Positions 22,545-32,003 of a DNA stretch of 61,311 nucleotides are shown in pieces (positions within the stretch are counted from its first letter, which is position 1; each line of letters starts with the position of its first letter). This DNA comes from Xenorhabdus hominickii. Lineage in GTDB: Bacteria > Pseudomonadota > Gammaproteobacteria > Enterobacterales > Enterobacteriaceae. The notes below the pieces were generated by a model. That model did not search any database and was not told the origin of the DNA. It saw nothing but the letters and a program-made list of their open reading frames with translations. Where the stretch lies: NCBI RefSeq assembly GCF_002632725.1, contig NZ_NJAI01000002.1, positions 396,604-457,914 of the forward strand. Reading direction: 5' to 3'. Made by a program: the position numbers and the translations under genes.

Positions 22545-22856
22545 ATGAAAATAGATTCATCAAAAGAGATGCGCTCATTGGCAGATATGCCTAAGTTAGT
22601 CATTTTATTGGAATTATTTGGAGTTATCCTATTGGTTTTGGCGTATTTGTCGATAACTGATAGCATAATTCTATCGCCTTTATTAATGACGACAGAAGCA
22701 CACATTGCTATGATCTTATTGGGCATCGGGTGTTTGATCCCCGCAGCTATCCATATTATCTGGCGTGCAGTCTATAATCTTTCCTTCTTGGGAATTGATC
22801 ATAAGAAAGCGGATAAAAATCATCAGGCTGCCTCTGATGATGAAAAAACAAAATAG
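22545..22856 (+). CDS. ybjC: YbjC: DUF1418 small membrane protein
   Basis: The 103-residue protein has two hydrophobic spans (about 17-36 and 51-72) with a charged Lys/Asp-rich tail. DMPKLVILLELFGVILLVLAYLS corresponds to the first span of E. coli YbjC. Function is unknown. In E. coli ybjC is followed by nfsA and rimK; here ybjN follows 83 bp later. ATG 22569 is an alternative start, but neither has a strong ribosome site. Confidence 0.78.
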   Translation: MKIDSSKEMRSLADMPKLVILLELFGVILLVLAYLSITDSIILSPLLMTTEAHIAMILLGIGCLIPAAIHIIWRAVYNLSFLGIDHKKADKNHQAASDDEKTK

Positions 22857-22939
22857 GTTAATTATTGTCACTCTTCTACTTAACAGGGTCTTCCCCTAAG
22901 GTAGTATGTGTAACTTCTTGGTCATATGAGGTTAATTCG

Positions 22940-23449
22940 ATGGATTCTATGGTTATTCCCAATTTGTCAATATTGCGTACGTGGCTTGAACGGCTAAAAA
23001 TTTCTTATTTTGAGAATGATTCAAATTCAGTCTTGCATTTGCCTCATATGCAGAATATTGATGGTTTGTTTGATGCCAAGCTTGATTTGTTGGGCGATGT
23101 TGTGTTGTTTTCTGCTCTGGCAGAAGTCAGACCAACTGCAATAATTCCATTGGTTGCCAATTTGAGCCAGATTAATGCCAGTTCTCTCACCATTAAGGCA
23201 TTCCTCGATGTTCAGGATGAAAACTTACCTAAGTTGATTGTTTGTCAGGCATTTCCTATTGCTGCTGGCATGACTTTCTCTCAGTTTTCCAATTTTATGA
23301 AACAGGGTGAAGAGCAAATTGCTAACGTGATTTTTGAAATTCACAGTAATAATCTTCTCTATGTGAATCATGATATGGAAAGTGAGATGGAAGTTGAGGA
23401 AGAAGAATCTTTGGCTTCGACGAACACATCAACTTTTACCTTGCACTAA
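22940..23449 (+). CDS. ybjN: YbjN: putative sensory-transduction regulator
   Basis: The 169-residue protein resembles E. coli YbjN over its length (HLPHMQNIDGLFDAKLDLLG, AEVRPTAIIPLVANLSQINA, VKAFLD-like KAFLDVQDENLPKLIVCQ) with an acidic C-terminal extension. YbjN affects motility, biofilm and stress traits in E. coli and belongs to a bacterial sensory-transduction family; the mechanism is not known. The frame opens at 22865, but ATG 22940 has GAGG 9 bases upstream and matches the homologue start. Confidence 0.9.
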   Translation: MDSMVIPNLSILRTWLERLKISYFENDSNSVLHLPHMQNIDGLFDAKLDLLGDVVLFSALAEVRPTAIIPLVANLSQINASSLTIKAFLDVQDENLPKLIVCQAFPIAAGMTFSQFSNFMKQGEEQIANVIFEIHSNNLLYVNHDMESEMEVEEEESLASTNTSTFTLH

Positions 23450-23474
23450 TATTTTTTGATACGGTTTTTTTATA

Positions 23475-24632
23475 ATGCAATGTGTGCAGTATGCTGCGGG
23501 GCATTGTCACTCCTGCCAGTGGCTCGATAAGTCCTATTTACAACAATTATCTGATAAGCAACAACATTTAAAGCAACTTTTACAGGAAATGTCCGTAATA
23601 CATTGGCTATTGCCAGTGACTGGCAAGACAAGCGAATTTCGTAATAAAGCCAAGATGGTGGTGAGTGGTAGTGTTGAACGCCCTTTACTTGGCATGTTGC
23701 ATCGTGATGGTAGAACGGTGGATCTTTGTGATTGTCCATTGTATCCACAATATTTTCAGCCAGTATTTGAAGTAATAAAAACATTTATCGCTAAAGCTGG
23801 TTTGGTCCCGTACAACGTGGAACGAAAGAAAGGAGAATTGAAATATATTCTTCTGACAGAAAGCCGTGCTAATGGCGAAATGATGCTGCGATTTGTTTTG
23901 CGTTCGGAAATTAAACTGATTCAGTTAGAGCGGGCTTTGCCATGGTTGCAGGAACAATTGCCTCAATTGGCAGTGATTTCCGCCAATATTCAGCCGACTC
24001 ATATGGCGATTCTGGAAGGTGAAAAAGAGATCATTTTTACTGAACGCAAAATGCTAAAGGAAACTTTTAACGGTATCCCGTTGTATATTCGCCCGCGTAG
24101 TTTTTTCCAGACTAACCCAGAGATTGCTTCAGAATTGTATGCAACAGCAGGGCTCTGGGTCAGGGAGTTGAATATTAGCAGTATGTGGGATCTGTTTTGT
24201 GGTGCTGGTGGCTTTGGTCTGCATTGTGCAGATAAAGCGACTAAGTTAACGGGTATTGAGATCAGTGCTGAGGCTATTGATTGCGCCAAACGTTCAGCTA
24301 AAAGTCTTGGATTGGAACAAGTGGAGTTTCAGGCTTTAGATTCTACCCATTTTGCCCTTGATAAATCACAAATACCTGAGTTGGTGTTAGTCAATCCTCC
24401 CCGTAGAGGTATAGGCAAAGAACTCTGTGAATATCTTGGCCGGATGGCTCCTGATTATATTCTTTATTCAAGTTGTAATGCTCAAACCATGGCGAAAGAT
24501 GTTGCTATGCTTAAACGATATCGCATAGAAAAAGTACAACTATTCGACATATTTCCTCATACCGAACATTATGAAACGTTGGCGTTACTGGTTCTTGAAA
24601 ATAACCAGGCTTCTGAACCTGACAACATATAA
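23475..24632 (+). CDS. rlmC: RlmC: 23S rRNA m5U747 methyltransferase
   Basis: This 385-residue SAM-dependent enzyme of the RumA/RumB/TrmA family starts [17 protein letters not shown]. The iron-sulfur ligands C3, C11, C14 and C87 are all present. Further on are [13 protein letters not shown], the SAM loop [23 protein letters not shown] and the catalytic Cys in [10 protein letters not shown]. It methylates U747 of 23S rRNA in E. coli. It is about ten residues longer than the E. coli protein at the C-terminus. A 19-bp inverted repeat separates it from convergent artM. Confidence 0.96.
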   Translation: MQCVQYAAGHCHSCQWLDKSYLQQLSDKQQHLKQLLQEMSVIHWLLPVTGKTSEFRNKAKMVVSGSVERPLLGMLHRDGRTVDLCDCPLYPQYFQPVFEVIKTFIAKAGLVPYNVERKKGELKYILLTESRANGEMMLRFVLRSEIKLIQLERALPWLQEQLPQLAVISANIQPTHMAILEGEKEIIFTERKMLKETFNGIPLYIRPRSFFQTNPEIASELYATAGLWVRELNISSMWDLFCGAGGFGLHCADKATKLTGIEISAEAIDCAKRSAKSLGLEQVEFQALDSTHFALDKSQIPELVLVNPPRRGIGKELCEYLGRMAPDYILYSSCNAQTMAKDVAMLKRYRIEKVQLFDIFPHTEHYETLALLVLENNQASEPDNI

Positions 24633-24651
24633 GTTGCAAGATTAAATATGT

Positions 24652-24690
24652 ATCTACCACGCGATAACCAATGGTTATTGCGTGGTAGAT
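24652..24690. terminator. Inverted repeat between rlmC and artM
   Basis: Arms 24652-24670 and 24672-24690 (ATCTACCACGC...GCGTGGTAGAT) pair over 19 bp with one mismatch. No marked T-run follows, but the position between convergent stops fits a shared 3' end. Confidence 0.6.
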
Positions 24691-24725
24691 GGTCTGAAAA
24701 TCAAATGGTTGAATATGAAGTATGA

Positions 24726-25394
24726 TTAATTGCGGTGTTCAAATGATAAGGCTCGTTGTTCGATCATACGCATTAGCAGAGTTAAAAGGCCATTTATGCA
24801 AAGGTAAATGATACCTGCGGCAACAAATACGGTTACATCATAACTGCGTCCGAATTGAAGTTGGCTATATCCCATAAGATCCAATAGGGTGATCGTACTG
24901 GCAAGTGAAGTACTCTTGAAAATCAGGACAACTTCATTGGAATAGGAAGAGAGCGCCCGCTTGAAAGCATAAGGTAGCAGAATGCGCATAGAATGTATTT
25001 TGGACATACCAAGAGCCTGACAAGATTGCCATTGTCCCGTTGGAATCGCTTTAAATGCCCCATAAAAGAGCTGGGTTGAGTAAGCGGCACTATTCAATGC
25101 CAGAGTAACCATTGCACATAGCCAGGGTTCTGACATGAGTTTCCATAACCACGGGTACTCTTTTATCGATGGAAATTGCCCCGGCCCGTAGTAAATCAAA
25201 AAAAACTGAACGAGTAGAGGGGTTCCGGTAAATAACGTGATATAACCTTTGACCAATTGGGAGAGCACAGGCAACTTCATTGCCAGAATCAGGGTTAAAA
25301 CCACAGAGAGCATAAATGCAACTAGCAGAGCTGTAACGGTCAGGCTCAGGCTGGTTTGCAGACCAGGCAAAATATCCTTTATATACTCAAACAT
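24726..25394 (-). CDS. artM: ArtM: arginine ABC transporter permease
   Basis: The 222-residue inner-membrane permease of the HisM/GlnP type has the same length and start ([20 protein letters not shown]) as E. coli ArtM. The EAA cytoplasmic loop is [20 protein letters not shown], followed by [18 protein letters not shown]. The track frame extends 13 codons upstream, but ATG 25394 overlaps the artQ stop by 8 bp exactly as in E. coli. It works with ArtQ, ArtP and ArtI to import arginine. Confidence 0.95.
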   Translation of the reverse strand: MFEYIKDILPGLQTSLSLTVTALLVAFMLSVVLTLILAMKLPVLSQLVKGYITLFTGTPLLVQFFLIYYGPGQFPSIKEYPWLWKLMSEPWLCAMVTLALNSAAYSTQLFYGAFKAIPTGQWQSCQALGMSKIHSMRILLPYAFKRALSSYSNEVVLIFKSTSLASTITLLDLMGYSQLQFGRSYDVTVFVAAGIIYLCINGLLTLLMRMIEQRALSFEHRN

Positions 25395-26109
25395 CAGAAG
25401 CGCTCCGTTCAAAGTGAGTCGTGCGCATTTCAATCCGTCTGAGGATAAATTGGCTCACCAGTGTGATGACCAGATAGATTGCAGCGGCAATCATATACCA
25501 TGTAAATGGCTCTTGTGTACGAGTCGCAATACTTTTTGTCTGTAACATCAAATCATTAACACTGATCAAGGAAACCAAAGCTGTATCTTTGAGTAGAACC
25601 AACCACTGATTACCAAGCCCTGGCAGGGCATGACGCCACATCTGCGGCATGATTAAGCGAAAAAAGATGCGACTTTGGCTTAACCCCAGTGCTTGTCCTG
25701 CTTCTCGTTGCCCCATCGGGATCGCTTTCAATGCTCCCCTTAATGTTTGCGATGCGTACGCGGAATAAAGGAATGAAAGTGCGATAACACCACAGAGGAA
25801 CGGGCTGACATCAAAGTTGTTAATTTCCATCTGTATCTTGAACTGCCAGACAATCAGGTTGACTTCAAAGCCTTCTGACAGCGTGATGAGAAGTTGTGAA
25901 CTTCCAAAGTAGATGAAGAGAACAACTAAAATTTCAGGCAACCCTCGGATCAATGTTACCCAGCAGGAGCCTAAGAAAGCGATAGGTTTCCAGCGAATGG
26001 ATTCCCATGTAGCAAAAAGCATTGCCAGAACCAAACCAACCACAAGTGAGGAAATGGCAAGGCCGACGGTAATACCGGCAGCGCTGATTAAAGATTGAAG
26101 TTCACTCAT
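25387..26109 (-). CDS. artQ: ArtQ: arginine ABC transporter permease
   Basis: The 240-residue partner permease has the EAA motif [21 protein letters not shown] and [18 protein letters not shown], with about five hydrophobic spans. It starts 11 bp after artI ends and overlaps artM, so the three are likely co-translated. E. coli ArtQ has 238 residues. Confidence 0.95.
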   Translation of the reverse strand: MSELQSLISAAGITVGLAISSLVVGLVLAMLFATWESIRWKPIAFLGSCWVTLIRGLPEILVVLFIYFGSSQLLITLSEGFEVNLIVWQFKIQMEINNFDVSPFLCGVIALSFLYSAYASQTLRGALKAIPMGQREAGQALGLSQSRIFFRLIMPQMWRHALPGLGNQWLVLLKDTALVSLISVNDLMLQTKSIATRTQEPFTWYMIAAAIYLVITLVSQFILRRIEMRTTHFERSASDV

Positions 26110-26120
26110 TGGGATTCTGT

Positions 26121-26855
26121 TTATTTAAACCATTTTTTATAGATAGTGTCATAAGAACCGTCTTGTTTAACTTCAACCAGTGCTTTGTTGAGTTTGTTCA
26201 GCAATGCTGTATTGCCTTTGCGAACGGCAATTCCTAAGCCGGTGCCAAAGTAATCTTTGTCTGTCACTTTGTCACCAACGGTGCTTAATTCTTTATTCTT
26301 TTTCAGCCATTCATTGACAACTGCGGTATCACCAAACACGGCATCAATACGGCCATTTTTCAGATCAAGGATCGCATTCTGATAGCTATCGTAAGGTACT
26401 GTCTTGATCTCTTTATGCTCTTCCATCAAATACTTTTGGTGAGTGGTACCGTTTTGAATGCCTACCTGTTTGCCCTTCAGCTCGGCAATGTGAGCAAATT
26501 TTCCTTTAATGGAAATGAAAATGGCAGAGTTATCATAATAGGTTTGGGTGAAATCAACTTGTTTCCGGCGCTCTGGCGTAATATCGATACCTGCCATCAG
26601 AGCATCAAAACGACGGAATTTCAGACTGGGGATCAGGCTATCAAAAGATTGATTGGTAAATGTACATTCTGCGTTGAGCTTAGCGCAGATGGCATCAGCC
26701 AAATCGACATCAAATCCTTGGATTTTATTGTTTTCACCAATAAATTCAAACGGAGGATAAGTTGCTTCTGTGGCAAAACGGAGAGTTTCTTTCTCTGCGG
26801 CAGTTGCTGATAAAGTCACGGCACTCAACAAGGCTGCAAACAATAATTTTTTCAT
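26121..26855 (-). CDS. artI: Periplasmic arginine-binding protein (ArtI/ArtJ type)
   Basis: The 244-residue family-3 solute-binding protein has a signal peptide [20 protein letters not shown]. Binding-site stretches are [61 protein letters not shown] and [10 protein letters not shown]. An ATG two codons upstream (26861) is too close to the ribosome site; AGGA is 7 bases before ATG 26855. E. coli has both artI and artJ flanking artQM; here only one binding protein is present, so I cannot tell which paralogue it descends from. Confidence 0.92.
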   Translation of the reverse strand: MKKLLFAALLSAVTLSATAAEKETLRFATEATYPPFEFIGENNKIQGFDVDLADAICAKLNAECTFTNQSFDSLIPSLKFRRFDALMAGIDITPERRKQVDFTQTYYDNSAIFISIKGKFAHIAELKGKQVGIQNGTTHQKYLMEEHKEIKTVPYDSYQNAILDLKNGRIDAVFGDTAVVNEWLKKNKELSTVGDKVTDKDYFGTGLGIAVRKGNTALLNKLNKALVEVKQDGSYDTIYKKWFK

Positions 26856-26951
26856 AGCCATATCCTGTCGTTCATGAATATTGTGGTTGATAAATGTTGT
26901 TTATGTTTGTTTTATAACTGATTATCGATATAACGGATTCAGTATGGCATA

Positions 26952-27680
26952 TCAGTGTGATAAATAATGAGCAAAAGCTTCCGTTTGTGGGCGTGCAAAA
27001 TGCGTTGCGTCACCTTTTTCGATAATATGTCCTTGTTCCATATATACAACCTGACTTGCTGTTTTTCGGGCTACTTCCACTTCATGAGTCACGATAATTT
27101 GGGTGATACCGGTTCCTGCCAACTCTTTGATAATGTCAATTACTTGAGAAGTGATTTCAGGATCAAGTGCAGCAGTGGGTTCATCAAATAATAGAATTTG
27201 AGGTTCCATCATTAATGCTCGTGCAATGGCAACACGTTGTTGCTGACCACCAGAAAGATGCAGTGGAAAACGATTAGAAAATTCATTCAAACGAAGACGG
27301 GAAAGTAGCTTTGACGCTTTTTCCCGCGCTTGTTGTTTAGACAGTTTCAATACTCGGCATGGTGCTTCAATCAGATTATCCATCACAGTTAAGTGTGGCC
27401 ACAAATTGTATTGTTGAAAGACCATACCTACTTTTTGGCGCAATGTCTGGATTTCTTTGTGATTAGGCTGTTGTTTGAAATCAAACCGATGGTTTGCCAC
27501 ACTAAGCAGCCCTGAACGAGGCATCTCCAACAGATTTAAAACACGGAGCAAAGAACTCTTGCCGGCACCACTAGGCCCCAGTAATACCACAGTTTCCCCT
27601 GCTACGCATTCAAAATTGATATCGAACAGGGCTTGGTGTGTGCCATAGAAACAATTTATGTTTTTTAATTGAATGCTCAT
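26952..27680 (-). CDS. artP: ArtP: arginine ABC transporter ATPase
   Basis: The 242-residue ATPase drives arginine uptake. Walker A is [14 protein letters not shown] (about 33-46), the signature [15 protein letters not shown], Walker [15 protein letters not shown] and the switch His in [11 protein letters not shown]. Length equals E. coli ArtP. It heads the artPIQM operon, 90 bp before artI. Confidence 0.97.
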   Translation of the reverse strand: MSIQLKNINCFYGTHQALFDINFECVAGETVVLLGPSGAGKSSLLRVLNLLEMPRSGLLSVANHRFDFKQQPNHKEIQTLRQKVGMVFQQYNLWPHLTVMDNLIEAPCRVLKLSKQQAREKASKLLSRLRLNEFSNRFPLHLSGGQQQRVAIARALMMEPQILLFDEPTAALDPEITSQVIDIIKELAGTGITQIIVTHEVEVARKTASQVVYMEQGHIIEKGDATHFARPQTEAFAHYLSH

Positions 27681-27921
27681 GCGAAAAATGTGAATAGTTA
27701 GCAGATTGATGGGATATTAATCCCATCAGAATAACTATGCAATAATTTCTGCATAAAATTGTTGTTTTTATCAAGTTAGTGACTTAACTAATCAAATTAT
27801 AGACATTTTTTTAGATTGTTTTTAGATCTCAATTTAATCAACTGGTTTATTTTTTATTCCGAAAAGGTTTCTTTTAGTCATTTTTCGCGCCTGACGAATA
27901 TTACATCCTATTGGATAAAAG

Positions 27922-28836
27922 CTATTGAGTAAAAAATGCAATGAATAAAGGAGTCATTAAGCTCAATATAAAACCATGAACGATGGCGGCTGGCACGATC
28001 CCAACACCACCACAACGTTGTAAGATTGGTAAGGTAAAATCGATTGAAGTAGCCCCAGTGAGACCCAGTGCAGTTGAGCGATAGCGATTAATGAGTATAG
28101 GAATGAGCATAATTGATGCCAGTTCACGAGCGAGATCATTGAAAAATGCGGTACTTCCCAGTACTGGTCCCAGTACTGGCCCATAAGCGTCAGAAAGTAA
28201 AATACCAGAAAGGGAATACCAGCCATATCCGGATGCAATGGCAAGACCGGTTTTAGTCGGTAATCCCAATAAGAATGCAGCCACTACACCGCCCAGCAGG
28301 GAGCTAATGGCAACCACCAAAGCGATAATCATGCCACGCCGATTCAACAGGGTTTGTTTTAAGCTCATACCGTTATTGCGCAGTTGAATACCAACCAGAA
28401 AGAGTAAAAATATTAAGGCAATTTTACTGGCATTAGTGGCAAAATGAAACCATGACCATTCGGTTAACCCAATAATAAATCCCAAGATTAATGCGCCACA
28501 TAATTTCAAAGAATCGAATGCCATATGTAATCGAGATGGGGGCTTTTCCTGTTTATGTGAATTAACAACCCACGGATCTCGTTTATCCAAGAGAAAAAGC
28601 GCTAATATATTAGTTATAAATATGCATAGGAAAAATGTTGTCGCATATAGCAGGATAGAAAGTAGATTACTGCCTAAATTTTCCAGCATAGCAAGGCTAA
28701 CGCCCATCAGAATGAGAATGACATAAACCATGGCATGGAGTAGCTGGTGTACTAGAGTTAATACTGATTTATTATTCAAATGAATAAGGTAGCCTAGACT
28801 TAAAGGCAGGAGAATAATTAATAACCCTGAATACAT
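27922..28836 (-). CDS. lysO: LysO (YbjE): lysine exporter
   Basis: The 304-residue inner-membrane protein, of about eight to ten spans, belongs to the LysO family (formerly DUF340) that exports L-lysine and thialysine in E. coli. Hallmarks are LVGIQLRNNGMSLKQTLLNR, GYGWYSLSGILLSDAYGPV and GSTAFFNDLARELASIMLIP. A four-residue duplication (GPVLGPVLGS) from a perfect 12-bp tandem repeat (28156-28179) lies in this conserved segment, where E. coli has one GPV. Its operation should be affected little if the loop tolerates it. Confidence 0.92.
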   Translation of the reverse strand: MYSGLLIILLPLSLGYLIHLNNKSVLTLVHQLLHAMVYVILILMGVSLAMLENLGSNLLSILLYATTFFLCIFITNILALFLLDKRDPWVVNSHKQEKPPSRLHMAFDSLKLCGALILGFIIGLTEWSWFHFATNASKIALIFLLFLVGIQLRNNGMSLKQTLLNRRGMIIALVVAISSLLGGVVAAFLLGLPTKTGLAIASGYGWYSLSGILLSDAYGPVLGPVLGSTAFFNDLARELASIMLIPILINRYRSTALGLTGATSIDFTLPILQRCGGVGIVPAAIVHGFILSLMTPLFIAFFTQ

Positions 28837-29052
28837 GATTCACATCCTTATACAATAAGAAAAAATTTTATTATCTAGTTTTAATGATAGAAACCAGTAC
28901 AAAGACCAATAAATATAATTAAACAAAAAATTTACACTGAATCAACAAATAGAATAAAGGTAAGCATACTGAAATTCAACGTATTTTTTATCCATCAAGA
29001 AAATGGACGCAACAAATAAAACTAAGTAAATCAGATATAAAAAGGGGCGCGT

Positions 29053-30738
29053 ATGTTTCTGGAACGTGTGGAAATTTCCGGCTTTAGAGGTATAAATAGA
29101 TTATCACTGGTACTTGATGACAATACGATTCTGATTGGTGAAAATGCGTGGGGTAAATCCAGCCTTTTAGATGCATTAACGGTTTTATTGTCACCTAAGC
29201 CGGAACTTTATCACTTTAATGAACGGGATTTTTATCACTCTTGGGATGAACACTCTGCTAGAAAACGTGATTTACAAATTATCCTAACATTCTGTGAAAA
29301 ACAGATCGGGCATCATCGTGCAACACATTTACGCAATCTGCGCCCCTTATGGGTTGATTCGGAACAAGCGCTTAAGTGTATTTATTTACGTGTTAGTGGA
29401 GAATTACAGGAAGACGGTACTGTATATACCCACCGCTGTTTTTTGAATAAACAGGGTGATTCTTTGCGGTTACATGATGATGAACTTTTATTGCGCGAAA
29501 TTATTCGGTTATACCCTGTGTTGCGTTTACGGGATGCCCGTTTTATCAATGAGCCATTAAAAGAAGCAATTGAGACTGACGATAGCTATGATCGTAAAGA
29601 TCTCAGGGAAAAAATGGAACAATTGGCTTCAGCGCTGATGAATAACCCTCAGAAATTAACCAATGGGGAATTATGGCAAGGCTTGGAGGCTATGAAACAG
29701 TTGATTGGGTATTATTTTGCAGAACAAAGGACTTACTTGTTTGATCAGAAAAATATCAGACACCGGAGTAACAGCAATAAAGATCGTCATGACCCTAGAC
29801 AGCGTGGTTGGCAGGTGCTAGACAGTATTCATCGGATCAGTTCAAAGCCCAATCAGCGCAATGTTCGTTTGATTATCTTGAGTATCTTTTCCTCGTTACT
29901 TCAATCAAACGGTGCCATCTTCCTCGATTCCCATGCTCATCCACTGATCATTGTTGAAAATCCAGAAACACGTTTACATCCGATTATGCTTTCAATTTCA
30001 TGGGGATTGATGAATTTATTTTCTCTGCAACGGATCACAACCACCAATTCCGGCGAGCTGTTATCCCAAGCTCCTCTCCGTGGAGTCTGCCGTTTGGTCA
30101 GGCATCCCAATCGCGTTGTAGCTCACCGTTTGGGAGAAAATTATTTATCTGCGGAAGAGGTACGTCGTGTCTCTTTCCATATACATTTTAATCGTCCATC
30201 CGCGTTATTTGCCCGTTGCTGGTTGTTGGTTGAAGGAGAAACTGAAGTCTGGCTGATCAACGATCTGGCTCGACAATGTGGTTACTATTTTAAGCCAGAG
30301 GGGATTAAAGTGATTGAATTTTCCCAAAGTGGTTTAAAACCATTACTAAAATTTGCCAATCGAATGGGAATTGAGTGGCATACACTAGTCGATGGGGATG
30401 ATGCCGGTAAAAAATATGCAGCTACTGCGAAATTATTTGCAGAACACACCTATGATACCAACAACAACAGATTAACTTCTTTACCTGCGTTAGATATGGA
30501 GCATTTTTTATATCGGGTCGGTTTTAGTGATGTCTATCATGAAGTTGCTAATACTCCGAAGGATACCAAACTCTCAACAAGGAAAGTGATTACAAAGGCA
30601 ATACAGCGTTCTTCCAAACCTGATTTAGCGATCTCTGTTGCAAGTTATGCTGCAGAACGTGGCGTTGCAGCTATTCCATTACTCTTGAAAGAGATGTTTT
30701 CCAGAGTTGTGTGGTTGGCTAGAAGAAAAGTTAATTGA
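29053..30738 (+). CDS. ybjD: YbjD: OLD-family ATP-dependent nuclease-like protein
   Basis: The 561-residue protein has an N-terminal SMC/RecF-like ATPase (MFLERVEISGFRGINRL; Walker A IGENAWGKSSLLDAL; IVENPETRLHPIM as Walker B region) and a C-terminal TOPRIM domain from about 390 (WLLVEGETEVWLIN; VDGDDAGKKYA). It matches the E. coli YbjD layout and length. OLD-family enzymes of class 1 are DNA nucleases; YbjD is not tied to a known defence gene and has no partner here. Both ATPase and TOPRIM acidic residues look intact. Confidence 0.92.
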   Translation: MFLERVEISGFRGINRLSLVLDDNTILIGENAWGKSSLLDALTVLLSPKPELYHFNERDFYHSWDEHSARKRDLQIILTFCEKQIGHHRATHLRNLRPLWVDSEQALKCIYLRVSGELQEDGTVYTHRCFLNKQGDSLRLHDDELLLREIIRLYPVLRLRDARFINEPLKEAIETDDSYDRKDLREKMEQLASALMNNPQKLTNGELWQGLEAMKQLIGYYFAEQRTYLFDQKNIRHRSNSNKDRHDPRQRGWQVLDSIHRISSKPNQRNVRLIILSIFSSLLQSNGAIFLDSHAHPLIIVENPETRLHPIMLSISWGLMNLFSLQRITTTNSGELLSQAPLRGVCRLVRHPNRVVAHRLGENYLSAEEVRRVSFHIHFNRPSALFARCWLLVEGETEVWLINDLARQCGYYFKPEGIKVIEFSQSGLKPLLKFANRMGIEWHTLVDGDDAGKKYAATAKLFAEHTYDTNNNRLTSLPALDMEHFLYRVGFSDVYHEVANTPKDTKLSTRKVITKAIQRSSKPDLAISVASYAAERGVAAIPLLLKEMFSRVVWLARRKVN

Positions 30739-30890
30739 GTGCTGACACGTTTTTATCGCGTGTTTTTAAGCGGAAAGGTGAGGTTTAGCAATTTTTCTTA
30801 TAAAAAATAAGTTGTTGATAGAGTTTGTTGACGTTGCCTACAGTAAATTGAGGCAATTAGATCTAATTTTCTAATAATGGATATTTATTG

Positions 30891-32003
30891 ATGAATTTTC
30901 TCCGCGTCAAGCATTTCTGGATTTATGTTGGTTTTGTTCTCGTCGTCGCAGGGGGGGGGATATCTTATTTTCACCAACCAAAAATAGTTATATATCAGAC
31001 TAGTACGGTTATAAAAGGCAACTTTGAAAGAAGTGTTCTGGCGACAGGTAAGTTGGATGCTGTCCGTAAAGTTGATGTAGGTGCTCAGGTTAGTGGTCAG
31101 CTACAAGAGCTATATGTGAGTTTGGGGGATAAGGTTAAACAGGACCAATTACTGGCAAGACTTGATCCGCAAACAGCAGAAAATATGGTAGCAGAAGCGC
31201 AGGAAACAGCGAAGTCTCTGGAAGCTAATCTCCGTGGAGCGCAGGCGGAACTGAAACTTGCTCAAATCAAAGTAAAGCGCCTGAGGCATTTGTTTAAATT
31301 ACAGGTAGAGTCCCATCAGGAATTAGATATCAGCATAACGAGTATGCAATCTAAAGCCGCCAAAGTGGATGATCTCATGGCTCAAATTAAACAAAATCAG
31401 GCCAAACTGGATACCGCCAAAACAAATTTGCAGTATACCCGTATCACAGCACCCATAGAGGGTATTGTGGTAGATATCAAAACATTTCAGGGACAGACTG
31501 TTATTGCGGCACAACAGGCGCCGACTATTCTGGTATTGGCAAATCTTGATACCATGATTGTCAATGCAGAAATATCAGAAGCAGATGTCATTAAATTGAA
31601 TCCGGGACAAAAAGCGTCGTTTACCACTTTGGGGGCGCCTGAAAAACACTTTTATGGGGTCTTAAAAGATATTCTGCCAACCCCCCTGGTTGTGAACAAT
31701 GCCATCTTCTATTATGCCCGCTTTGAAGTACCTAATCCTAATAATATCCTGCGATTGCAAATGACTGCCCAAGTGAAGATAAATCTTCAGACAATAGATA
31801 ATGTATTGATGATTCCCATATTGGCTCTGGGAAAGCAGATATCGGCTACTGAATATGAAGTCAGCGTATTGCATGATGGAAAAGAAAAAAAACGCAAAAT
31901 TACAGTCGGTGCTTTTAATAACATCAACGTTCAGGTTATCTCGGGGTTGAAGGAAAATGAACGCGTGATCACCAGTAGTGACAGTGACACAGAGGCGTCG
32001 TGA
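30891..32003 (+). CDS. macA: MacA: periplasmic adaptor of macrolide efflux pump
   Basis: The 370-residue membrane-fusion protein has an N-terminal anchor (about 8-26), a lipoyl/coiled-coil hairpin (GAQVSGQLQELYVSLGDKV; long alpha-hairpin about 100-165 rich in Ala, Gln, Lys) and beta-barrel domains ending DNVLMIPILALGK. It couples MacB to TolC. A TTG three bases upstream also opens the frame; ATG 30891 is preferred. The anchor codons contain nine consecutive Gs (30951-30959), a slippage-prone tract. The stop overlaps the macB start (TGATG). Confidence 0.93.
   Translation: MNFLRVKHFWIYVGFVLVVAGGGISYFHQPKIVIYQTSTVIKGNFERSVLATGKLDAVRKVDVGAQVSGQLQELYVSLGDKVKQDQLLARLDPQTAENMVAEAQETAKSLEANLRGAQAELKLAQIKVKRLRHLFKLQVESHQELDISITSMQSKAAKVDDLMAQIKQNQAKLDTAKTNLQYTRITAPIEGIVVDIKTFQGQTVIAAQQAPTILVLANLDTMIVNAEISEADVIKLNPGQKASFTTLGAPEKHFYGVLKDILPTPLVVNNAIFYYARFEVPNPNNILRLQMTAQVKINLQTIDNVLMIPILALGKQISATEYEVSVLHDGKEKKRKITVGAFNNINVQVISGLKENERVITSSDSDTEAS

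Noticed and set aside
22366..22726. Two minus frames in the grxA-ybjC interval
   Set aside because: They overlap ybjC on the other strand, lack ribosome sites, and have no domain.
29053..30738. YbjD as part of an anti-phage Gabija- or OLD-TOPRIM defence pair
   Set aside because: There is no UvrD-like helicase or other partner next to it; it is the conserved chromosomal ybjD between lysO and macA.
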